From CAZOOR01 sp964581505 (GTDB lineage Bacteria > Bacteroidota > Ignavibacteria > Kapaibacteriales > UBA2268), in NCBI GenBank assembly GCA_964581505.1, contig CAZOOR010000014.1, positions 1-41,844 of the forward strand: a DNA stretch of 41,844 bases, read 5' to 3'. Made by a program: the position numbers and the translations under genes. The notes under the pieces are model-generated. The model ran no database searches, was not told the origin of the DNA, and was given only the letters and a program-made list of their open reading frames with translations. This document shows, piece after piece, positions 25,569 through 32,795 of this stretch. How positions within the stretch are numbered: the first letter of the stretch is position 1; every line of letters starts with the position of its first letter.

Positions 25569-26588
25569 ATGAATATTGCAGTTTTGTTCGGTGGTATTTC
25601 ACCCGAACGCAACGTATCGATAAAAGGCGGAAAAGCAGTTTATAATGCTTTGGAATCACTTGGACATAATGTTAAGACGATAGACCCGGCGCTTGGTGAA
25701 AATTGTTTAGTTGATATTAAAAATATCGAAGCCCCTGACCGCGCACCTACTGATGAGGAATTAGCACAATTCCCTACATCGAATTTAATTAAAGCAATTA
25801 ATTCAGATGTGTTCGATGATGTGGAACTTGCTTTTCTTGTACTGCACGGCATCAATGGCGAAGACGGAAGAATACAGGCATTGCTGGATTTGCGGGGTAT
25901 TCCGTACACCGGAAGTAGCGTTAAAGCGAGTTCACTTGCTATTGATAAATCATCATCAAAAATGGTCTTCACTGCTTCGGGAATTATGACTGCTCCATGG
26001 CTAATTGCCCGACATAGCGAAATAGATGATTTTGATTTTCTTAAAGAAATACGTAGCGAACTCGGCAATCATCTTGTTTTTAAGCCCAATGACCAAGGTT
26101 CGTCTATCGGTGTTAATATTATCGAAACGGGCAACCTTGATGAAATGAATGAGGCACTGAAAGATACTCTGCAATATTCTAAAATTGCAATTATAGAACC
26201 CTTCATTGAAGGACGCGAGATTACTGTCGGCATCATTGGCGGCGAATCGCTACCTATTGTAGAAATTGTCCCCGGCGAAGGATTCTATGATTATGAACAT
26301 AAATATACAAAAGGGCAATCGGAATATATCTGCCCTGCCGACTTGACGATAGATATTGATGAATTCACTCGCGGTATTGCCGAGACGGCTTTCGCTGAAC
26401 TCGGTTGTTCCGGCTTTGCAAGGGCTGACTTCCGACTGAATGACGAGGGACAACCCTTTATTATGGAAATGAATACAATCCCCGGGTTTACGGAGACCTC
26501 GCTTGTACCGATGGCGGCTCGCGAATTAGATATTGAGTTTCCCGAATTATGTAAACGCATTATTGATTTGGCGTTAGAGAAGGATTAA
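25569..26588 (+). CDS. ddl: D-alanine-D-alanine ligase
   Basis: 339 residues. ATP-grasp enzyme: N-terminal AVLFGGISPERNVSIKGG, LHGINGEDGRIQALLDLRG, IPYTGS, FKPNDQGSSIGV and the C-terminal FIMEMNTIPGFTETSLVP metal/ATP site are intact. Makes the D-Ala-D-Ala dipeptide for peptidoglycan in the cytoplasm. Follows the glycosylase by 22 bases with the ribosome site GAGG. Confidence 0.96.
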   Translation: MNIAVLFGGISPERNVSIKGGKAVYNALESLGHNVKTIDPALGENCLVDIKNIEAPDRAPTDEELAQFPTSNLIKAINSDVFDDVELAFLVLHGINGEDGRIQALLDLRGIPYTGSSVKASSLAIDKSSSKMVFTASGIMTAPWLIARHSEIDDFDFLKEIRSELGNHLVFKPNDQGSSIGVNIIETGNLDEMNEALKDTLQYSKIAIIEPFIEGREITVGIIGGESLPIVEIVPGEGFYDYEHKYTKGQSEYICPADLTIDIDEFTRGIAETAFAELGCSGFARADFRLNDEGQPFIMEMNTIPGFTETSLVPMAARELDIEFPELCKRIIDLALEKD

Positions 26589-26612
26589 ATAAAACACCGA
26601 AGTAGATTTTAA

Positions 26613-26631
26613 ATATCCCTAATAAGGATAT
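26613..26631 (+). promoter_or_regulatory. Inverted repeat upstream of the redox operon
   Basis: ATATCC at 26613-26618 and GGATAT at 26626-26631 form a perfect 6-bp dyad with a seven-base spacer, 48 bases before the first gene. It could be an operator or a weak stem at the end of ddl. A good ribosome site (TAGGAG) precedes ATG 26679. Confidence 0.3.
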
Positions 26632-26678
26632 AATTAGTTATATGTAATAGTATTAATATAAATTTTAGGAGAAAAACT

Positions 26679-27077
26679 ATGTATGAATATATAAGAAAAA
26701 TGTTGAGAAGCAAAGTCTTCATTGTATCCTTATTGCTATTTGCTTTTGCAGTAGTAGAAGCCAATGCTTGTGATATGAAGTTCGAGATACTTAAAGGCAA
26801 AAAAGAAGCATATAAAAAGGGCGATATTGTTATTGTCAAAATTACTGTTCTATTGACACATCGTAACTGTCCTATCGCTCTAAAAGAAACAAAATACGAG
26901 ATGAAAGGTCTAAAAGTTGCCGGTGCAACTAAATGGAAAATGAAAGATGCCAATACTTGGGAAAGAAAACTAAAACTGAAAATAATTGGCAACACAAAAG
27001 ATAAAGTATATATCAGTAGTACAAGAACTTGCGACAAAGAGGGCGGCTACGGCATAATTAAATTCAAAGTCAAGTAA
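26679..27077 (+). CDS. Small secreted protein, first gene of the redox operon
   Basis: 132 residues, not recognised. A signal peptide (about 1-29, ending VVEANA) leaves a mature protein of about 100 residues starting CDMKFEILKG. The Lys-rich mature part looks all-beta, like an immunoglobulin fold (KKGDIVIVKITVLL, WERKLKLKIIG, GGYGIIKFKVK), and has three cysteines (CDM, NCPI, TCDK) with spacing that does not match a known metal site. It is followed after 21 bases by the NapH-like gene. A periplasmic partner of the Fe-S proteins is possible but unproven. Confidence 0.65.
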   Translation: MYEYIRKMLRSKVFIVSLLLFAFAVVEANACDMKFEILKGKKEAYKKGDIVIVKITVLLTHRNCPIALKETKYEMKGLKVAGATKWKMKDANTWERKLKLKIIGNTKDKVYISSTRTCDKEGGYGIIKFKVK

Positions 27078-27098
27078 TTCAAAACAGGGGTTAAGTAA

Positions 27099-28286
27099 AT
27101 GAGTAAACGGCTGTTTCTGATTGCCGCTTTCCTTGTATTATTGTTTTCATTTTCATTTGCACAAACTAACGATAATACCGTCCGAACTCTTCTTATTGCA
27201 CAGACAGACAATATTGACAAGGACGAGTTCGGCGAATTTGATGAAGAAAATAGTAACAAACAAGATGAAGTAAAGTCGCAAACTAATGCAAGCGATGATG
27301 ATGAATTCGAGGAGTTCGATGATGGTAGCAATGATGACGAATTTGGTGAATTTGATGATAATTCCGAATCCAAGAATCCCGAACAAACTCAAAAAGAAAT
27401 ACAGAAGAAACGACAGGAATATCTAAATCATCAATTGATGATTGTGCTGTGGGTATTGTTTTTCACTATTCTTGCAGGTATTTTTGTTAGATACAAAGCA
27501 CTGCGTCATACACGTTCAATATTTCTCATCGCCGCACTGATTTATCTTGGTTTTTACACAGGAGGCTGTCCTTGTCCGATTTCGAGTATTCAGGGAGTAT
27601 TCCTTGCGATAATCGGTGTAGATATTCCTTGGCAACAAATGGTATGGTTTCTTGCATTAATTCCGATAACATATATTTTCGGAAAAGTATGGTGCGGCTG
27701 GATATGCCATCTCGGTGCTTTCCAAGAATTGTTGTATTTGCACGGACGCTTCAAATTCCTGAGCGGTTACAAGGCACAGAAAGTTATGAAAATAATTCGA
27801 TGGGTAGCGCTTGCCGCATTAGTAGTTCAACTGCTAATAACAAAAACAAATTTATTCTGTAAGATAGACCCCTTCAAGGTTGCATTTAATTTCATCGCCG
27901 CATATCAGATTGGTTGGTACTTACTCGGATTATTAATACTAAGTTCTCTGTTTATCTATCGTCCGTTTTGTAAGGCAATTTGCCCGATAGGATTAGTACT
28001 TGGCTGGGTCGCTAAAATTCCCGGTGCATCAATTCTGGGAACAAATGATAAATGTACAAATTGCCAAATATGTAGTAATTCCTGCCGTCAAGATGCAATA
28101 GTTAATATTTCCAAGAAGGAAAGAATGATGGACAATAAAGAATGTATTATGTGTGGCGATTGCGTGGATTCTTGTAAACTTGGCGGATTAACATTTTATA
28201 GAAAAGGGAAAAAACACAATGATAAATTCATCTTTCGTAAAGGCGAGTTTTATACTGATTATAAGTCTGCTCATAAGCACGACTAA
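27099..28286 (+). CDS. NapH/NosR-like membrane iron-sulfur protein with acidic periplasmic N-terminus
   Basis: 395 residues. Residues 1-21 are a signal sequence (or first helix) ending SFSFAQ. Residues 38-95 are highly acidic with three DEFxEFD motifs (42-48, 68-74, 80-86). At least four helices follow (about 112-130, 139-155, 178-194, 233-248, 271-287). The cysteine-rich segments CGWICHLGAF (199) and CKAICPIG (291) are the CX3C(P) motifs of NapH/NosR/CcoG proteins, but the first has His instead of Pro. Two ferredoxin motifs (C319-322-325-329 and C349-352-355-359) bind two [4Fe-4S] clusters. GGCPCPI at 155-161 adds two cysteines. Family knowledge says such proteins move electrons from quinol to periplasmic partners. 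No FMN-binding domain is present. Confidence 0.85.
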   Translation: MSKRLFLIAAFLVLLFSFSFAQTNDNTVRTLLIAQTDNIDKDEFGEFDEENSNKQDEVKSQTNASDDDEFEEFDDGSNDDEFGEFDDNSESKNPEQTQKEIQKKRQEYLNHQLMIVLWVLFFTILAGIFVRYKALRHTRSIFLIAALIYLGFYTGGCPCPISSIQGVFLAIIGVDIPWQQMVWFLALIPITYIFGKVWCGWICHLGAFQELLYLHGRFKFLSGYKAQKVMKIIRWVALAALVVQLLITKTNLFCKIDPFKVAFNFIAAYQIGWYLLGLLILSSLFIYRPFCKAICPIGLVLGWVAKIPGASILGTNDKCTNCQICSNSCRQDAIVNISKKERMMDNKECIMCGDCVDSCKLGGLTFYRKGKKHNDKFIFRKGEFYTDYKSAHKHD

Positions 28287-29565
28287 TACAAAAGCGCAGT
28301 GGGACTGCCGTAGCCAATTGGGAGCGTATGTTTCACCTGTCTGGAAGGATGCGCCCCTCTCCTGGGCGGCAGAAATTTCTATGGCACCCGGCAAATTGAA
28401 CGAGCATATTGTTTCCAATGGAATATGGATGCTTGGGCTTAATTATGAATTCAACTTGCAACATCAATTGTATTTTGAAGGAGCATTCAAAAATTACAGT
28501 AAAATTAAAACTGACAGCACAAGCGGAAAAATGCTCCCGATTTCAAATAATGGATTTGGGTTTAGGGAGTTCTTTTATAAATATCAAGGTGAAACGGCTG
28601 TTCTTACCGCCGGTTTGCAAACATCGACACTTGGTGATTTATTCTTAATGGACGAAAGGATGCTCGGTATTTCGTATAATCAGGATTTAGGCAAATTAAG
28701 CATAAAAACTCGTTTGGGTACTGTTGATAAAAATTTTGCAAGAATGGGCGATTTCTGCGGTACACGCAAACTTCTCTATATGGTCAAAGGCTCAAAGGCA
28801 GGCGACCGTCTTGGCAAAACAAATCTTTTCGGGACAGTTGTTGTTTGGAATTTTAATCGACAAATAAGCAATAGTAATAGTGATGGAATGACAGAAGATG
28901 AATTTACGAGTGAAGCACTCTCGGGCGATAGTGCCGATGATGATGATTTTTCCTCCGATGATGAGTTCTCCGATGACGAATTCTCGGAATTCAGTCAGGA
29001 AAAAAGTTTAATTAACAATGCCGGATTAGTTTTTTATTCGGAATTCGGTTCGCTCTATCCTGCGACAAAGTATTATACCGGTGGCTTAATTCAGTTCAAT
29101 TTTCCTTGGGATATTAATTTGAATGCAGAAATAGTCGGACAGTACGACAATAAAAATAATGCGATAATGTATTTCCTCGAATTGCAGAGAAATTTCAGTT
29201 GGCAGAGCATAGGCAATACATCGGCAGAATTGGGGCTAATCACATATACTGCTATTGATGATGGAGCCATTCCGAATCCATCGTTCAGTAATATGTATAT
29301 GGGTGAGATTTTACGTCTTGATGCACGTGATGCACCGATTGTTTATTTTTCACTAAAACAGCATTTTCCTTATAAGGTGTTACACTATTTTAAACTTGCT
29401 TATATCAAACAAATATACGGACATCAATTCAATGAATTTGATTTTGAGCTGAGATTTAAATTATTCCATCATTTACAAGTTTCACCTATGTTCAGTCTGA
29501 TGAATTCACTACCTTTGGATAAAAAGATAACAATGCTAAGGGCTGAGTTCAGATTAACTTTCTAA
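28219..29565 (+). CDS. Outer-membrane beta-barrel protein with an acidic loop
   Basis: 448 residues, not recognised beyond its fold. Signal peptide 1-26 (ending NTKA). The body has many alternating aromatic strands (LNYEFNLQHQLYFEGAF, YFSLKQHFPYKVLHYF) and ends in RAEFRLTF, the terminal Phe typical of outer-membrane barrels. Residues 224-259 are a Asp/Glu/Ser stretch (TEDEF, DDEFSDDEFSEFS) echoing the acidic motifs of the gene before it. Cys30 and Cys180 could form a disulfide. The start overlaps the upstream coding sequence by 68 bases; no other start gives a signal peptide. Possibly the outer-membrane part of an electron or metal pathway. Confidence 0.7.
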   Translation: MINSSFVKASFILIISLLISTTNTKAQWDCRSQLGAYVSPVWKDAPLSWAAEISMAPGKLNEHIVSNGIWMLGLNYEFNLQHQLYFEGAFKNYSKIKTDSTSGKMLPISNNGFGFREFFYKYQGETAVLTAGLQTSTLGDLFLMDERMLGISYNQDLGKLSIKTRLGTVDKNFARMGDFCGTRKLLYMVKGSKAGDRLGKTNLFGTVVVWNFNRQISNSNSDGMTEDEFTSEALSGDSADDDDFSSDDEFSDDEFSEFSQEKSLINNAGLVFYSEFGSLYPATKYYTGGLIQFNFPWDINLNAEIVGQYDNKNNAIMYFLELQRNFSWQSIGNTSAELGLITYTAIDDGAIPNPSFSNMYMGEILRLDARDAPIVYFSLKQHFPYKVLHYFKLAYIKQIYGHQFNEFDFELRFKLFHHLQVSPMFSLMNSLPLDKKITMLRAEFRLTF

Positions 29566-29584
29566 TAATATTTCTGGGGTTCTT

Positions 29585-30478
29585 ATGGATAACGGTAGAA
29601 GAGATTTTATAAAGAAAACGGCAATATTGATGTCGGGAGTAGCGGCTGTTTCGGCGATTCCGGTAATAACGAGTTGCTCCAATCGACTCAATCCGTTTTC
29701 GGCAGTTGTAATTGATAAAGACTTGTGTGTCGGCTGCGGCGAATGCCTGCAATATTGTTTTTATGACGCCATTATTCTACCCGAGCGCACACCTTATTGG
29801 ATAGAAGCGGAAGAGTGCAACAGTTGCGGCGACTGCGTAGATGTATGTAAATATGATGCTTTTGAAATAATAAAGCCGAATTACTACAAAGTAGAAGATG
29901 AACGATGTGTAGGTTGTGGTGATTGTATTGATGTCTGCATTGACGAGGGTGATGCCATTACTTATGAACGGGATTATTATTTTGCTCGCGGTAGATGCAA
30001 ACCCGACAGATGCCACCATCAATGTATGGAGGTTTGTCCCGAAGAAGGAGCGGTAACACTCAAAGCAGGCGATAGGCGCGTTTCATTCGATATGGCTATT
30101 TGCACTAAATGCGGTTTATGCGTGGTTGCCTGTCCTTACGAAGCAATTAATCCCGCAAAGGTAGTCATTGATGCGGAAAAATGTACAAGTTGCGGAAAAT
30201 GTATTGATGAATGCGATGAAAACTATTTGCCCGAACATAGCAGGATTTTCAAGGCAATAGAGCAAGTATTTCCCAATGATACGCCCGCGGGATATGTCCC
30301 GCGTATTAATCCTGATAAGTGTGTCAGCTGTGCCGACTGTCTCGAACCGAATATCTGTGATTATAAAGATGCAATCAAACGTGAAATAAAAATCGCCGAG
30401 ATTGACGGGAAAGAATGTCGCGAGTGCGGAAACTGTATCCCGAATTGTAGATTTGATGCAATTATCGAGGAGAACTAA
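29585..30478 (+). CDS. Tat-exported lipoprotein with eight iron-sulfur cysteine motifs
   Basis: 297 residues. The N-terminus NGRRDFIKKTAILMSG is a twin-arginine signal, and VITSC at 27-31 is a lipobox, so Cys31 should be lipidated. Cysteine sets at 48-58, 78-88, 108-118, 138-151, 173-183, 200-210, 246-258 and 278-288 give up to eight [4Fe-4S] clusters. Six are canonical CxxCxxCxxxC; the fourth is CX4CX3CX3C and the seventh ends CX5C. A poly-ferredoxin of this kind works as an electron wire. Export after folding through Tat fits the tatA/tatB genes at 23.6 kb. It is the last gene of the redox operon and is followed by a clear terminator. Confidence 0.88.
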   Translation: MDNGRRDFIKKTAILMSGVAAVSAIPVITSCSNRLNPFSAVVIDKDLCVGCGECLQYCFYDAIILPERTPYWIEAEECNSCGDCVDVCKYDAFEIIKPNYYKVEDERCVGCGDCIDVCIDEGDAITYERDYYFARGRCKPDRCHHQCMEVCPEEGAVTLKAGDRRVSFDMAICTKCGLCVVACPYEAINPAKVVIDAEKCTSCGKCIDECDENYLPEHSRIFKAIEQVFPNDTPAGYVPRINPDKCVSCADCLEPNICDYKDAIKREIKIAEIDGKECRECGNCIPNCRFDAIIEEN

Positions 30479-30498
30479 TTAGGATAATTATTATATCT

Positions 30499-30526
30499 AA
30501 AAGACGCTCATTTTGGGCGTCTTTTT
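30499..30526 (+). terminator. Rho-independent terminator of the redox operon
   Basis: AAAAGACGC (30499-30507) pairs with GCGTCTTTT (30517-30525), with a U tract in place. It lies 21 bases past the polyferredoxin stop and closes the operon that starts at 26679. Confidence 0.92.
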
Positions 30527-30635
30527 GTATTTCGGGAGCAGTGCAGTCGGATATTTTTAAAGAATGTAAAAAAATTGTATTTCAATATCGTTATAAAAAT
30601 GAAAAATAATTCTTCATTAATTATTAAATAGTATA

Positions 30636-31010
30636 ATGGAAGTCATTGGATTTATAATACAGATTACAGGAATAGCATTACTGATTATTTTGGTTTCGCT
30701 TATTCCTTTGTGGATTTTTGCAAAAAAGCGAAATAGATTTAACAATATTGATTATGCTTTGGTTTTACTGCCTTCGGTATTCCTTATTATCACGAGTATA
30801 TTCGAGACATTAAATATAACAGCAAAGAGTCTGTCGAATCTCTTTTTTGAACTTGCAATATATATTTTTGCTATTGTAGTAGGATACGGATTGAAAATAT
30901 TCTTGCCCAATCTTGGCAATAATCAAAGAAAGAATTCAATTGTTCTGCTCATTGCATTGTTTTTCTTTGCAATCATTTTCACTTTATTAATGCCGCTATT
31001 ACCGGAATAA
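30636..31010 (+). CDS. Small four-helix membrane protein of unknown function
   Basis: 124 residues. Four hydrophobic helices (about 5-28, 40-62, 68-87, 102-121) with almost no soluble part; a basic stretch AKKRNRF follows the first helix. I do not recognise a family. It is followed after 23 bases by another small membrane protein in the same direction, so the two probably form a unit. Confidence 0.6.
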   Translation: MEVIGFIIQITGIALLIILVSLIPLWIFAKKRNRFNNIDYALVLLPSVFLIITSIFETLNITAKSLSNLFFELAIYIFAIVVGYGLKIFLPNLGNNQRKNSIVLLIALFFFAIIFTLLMPLLPE

Positions 31011-31033
31011 ATCTATTAAATCAATATGGGATT

Positions 31034-31327
31034 ATGAAATTTATGAAAAAACATCTCGGGAAATTGTTGTTTATTACAATCGGAATTATCATCGGCTCAA
31101 TCGTAACCGGCTTATTGATGAACGAATATATATCAAGCCAACGGGCGCAGGGCTATAACGACGGTTCATTAGATGCAAGTGTTAAAATATACGACTTTCT
31201 CAAAGAAAATGTAAAAAACGATACATTATCTAAAAAGGCAATTGAACTAAATAAGCGGTTTACCTTTAAGTATTTTACATTATCAGTTGTCGAAATTAAT
31301 GGCGTTCGTACTGTGCAAGCTAAATAG
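31034..31327 (+). CDS. Small single-helix membrane protein of unknown function
   Basis: 97 residues. One N-terminal helix (LLFITIGIIIGSIVTGLLM, about 12-30) after a basic start, then a polar 65-residue domain (SSQRAQGYNDGSLDASVKIY onward) ending in a beta-like NGVRTVQAK. MKKHLG at 31043 is an alternative start. It could be a membrane-anchored periplasmic protein. No family recognised. Confidence 0.6.
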   Translation: MKFMKKHLGKLLFITIGIIIGSIVTGLLMNEYISSQRAQGYNDGSLDASVKIYDFLKENVKNDTLSKKAIELNKRFTFKYFTLSVVEINGVRTVQAK

Positions 31328-31368
31328 CGAACAGATGGTCAAACGCCAAGGGTGGCACAAAAACTATT

Positions 31369-31394
31369 CGGGGACTTATCGAAATAAGTCCCCG
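31369..31394. terminator. Perfect 11-bp hairpin between convergent genes
   Basis: CGGGGACTTAT (31369-31379) and ATAAGTCCCCG (31384-31394) form a perfect stem with loop CGAA (TTCG when read on the minus strand). Ten A follow on the plus strand. It lies between convergent genes (31327 and 31423) and probably acts as a terminator for one or both. Confidence 0.6.
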
Positions 31395-31422
31395 AAAAAA
31401 AAAATACTTGATAATTCAAATA

Positions 31423-31938
31423 TTAAAAAATCTTTTTAACAAAACCCATTAAATCATTTAGGTCTGTATCGCCGTCATTGTCTTGGTCAAGCATAGAAAG
31501 AATGCCGCCCGAGCCGCCTTCTTCCGCTGATTTCTGTCCCAAGAAGCCTAATAATGTAGGAGCAATGGAGGGAAGCAGTTGTTTGATTGAAGAAATATCA
31601 AAACCTGTTTTCTCTGCAACACGTCCTGCAAGCTCGCGGCTACCTTCTTTTGAACCTGTGATTTCGCTCAATGCTTCGATACCTGCACTCTCGTCATCTC
31701 CACCACCGAACATACCTGTAATATTTCCCAATACCGACTTAAAGCTTCCGCCGGAAATCATAGATTCGAGTTTAGAAGAATCAACATCAGGTGAAGCAAT
31801 TTTATTCTTAACAGTTCCCAACATTTCTTGTCCTAAATTTCCTACTATTTCGGCGGCTTTGTTTTTGTCTGTACCGAGTTTGCTTGATACCATTGACAGC
31901 AAATCATCGTTCCCCAAAATATCGCTTAATATACTCAT
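31423..31938 (-). CDS. Protein with DUF937-like helices and a C-terminal EF-hand-like loop
   Basis: 171 residues. The N-terminus (about 1-60, ILGNDDLLSMVSSKLGTDKN) is helical and repetitive, like DUF937 proteins, and the Gly/Ser-rich middle (GGGDDESAG, EEGGSGG) is probably disordered. At 150-162 DQDNDGDTDLND fits a calcium EF-hand loop or dockerin half-site. No signal peptide is seen, so it may act in the cytoplasm. Function unknown. Confidence 0.6.
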   Translation of the reverse strand: MSILSDILGNDDLLSMVSSKLGTDKNKAAEIVGNLGQEMLGTVKNKIASPDVDSSKLESMISGGSFKSVLGNITGMFGGGDDESAGIEALSEITGSKEGSRELAGRVAEKTGFDISSIKQLLPSIAPTLLGFLGQKSAEEGGSGGILSMLDQDNDGDTDLNDLMGFVKKIF

Positions 31939-32087
31939 ATTTTTCCTTATAATTGATTAATAAAAATAGTACATACTATTATAAACGTGGCAGTGTTATT
32001 GATATTTCATTTTATCGGTTGATATTGAGGTATAAAGTCCGATGACATTACAAATGATACCATCATATCAAATAAAAAAAATATAGC

Positions 32088-32672
32088 TTACAAATTACGT
32101 TTCAACAAGCCGAGCAGATTACCCCTACCTATATTCTTAGTTGAGGAATATGGGATAACGTCAATAGCATTCTCGCAATGTTGCAGTAAACCCTGAACTT
32201 GCGAAACTCGTTCATCAACGGCATTTTGTGAAATTTTATCACATTTTGTAAGAATAACTACAAACTGTCTATCATTATTTTCGAGCCACTCCATCATAGC
32301 CAAGTCATTCTTCATCGGGTCGTGGCGGCTATCTACAAGCAGACAAGTAAGAACCAGCTGCTCACGTGTAGCGAGATATTCCATATTCAGATGTAGCCAT
32401 TTTTCTCTATCTTTTTTTGAGACTTTGGCATAACCGAAGCCCGGCAAATCTGCGAACATCCATCTGTCATCAATAATGAAAAAATTGATTTGTTGAGTCT
32501 TCCCGGGTGTAGAACTGACTTTCGCCAAACTCTTATTATTAACAAGATTATTAAGCATTGACGATTTGCCTACATTAGACCTGCCTGTAAATGCAATTTC
32601 CGGAAATGTCGTATTCGGAAACTGTTTCGTTTCGACTGCTCCTAATTTAAATTCTGCTTTTAATGTATCCAT
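32088..32672 (-). CDS. engB: Ribosome-biogenesis GTPase EngB/YsxC
   Basis: 194 residues from ATG 32672, chosen because the AAAGG ribosome site precedes it and the protein aligns in length with YsxC; an in-frame ATG at 32717 would add 15 residues. G1 GRSNVGKSS at 30-38, G2 STPGKTQ, G3 DLPGFG and G4 TKCDK are intact. Essential in many bacteria for 50S assembly. Confidence 0.93.
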   Translation of the reverse strand: MDTLKAEFKLGAVETKQFPNTTFPEIAFTGRSNVGKSSMLNNLVNNKSLAKVSSTPGKTQQINFFIIDDRWMFADLPGFGYAKVSKKDREKWLHLNMEYLATREQLVLTCLLVDSRHDPMKNDLAMMEWLENNDRQFVVILTKCDKISQNAVDERVSQVQGLLQHCENAIDVIPYSSTKNIGRGNLLGLLKRNL

Positions 32673-32795
32673 AATATTTAACCTTTCAAGTGATTCGTAT
32701 TTTGACGGGGTTCGCATTTGATAAATTAATTTGCTGTGTCCAAAATGATTTAGTTAATATCCCCTTATCACCATTTATAATATAAGTTTTTTTGT

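Noticed and set aside
26609..27037. 142-codon minus-strand frame over the small secreted protein gene
   Set aside because: It is antisense to a gene with a signal peptide and strong ribosome site, and its hydrophobic composition follows from the Lys/Glu-rich sense strand.
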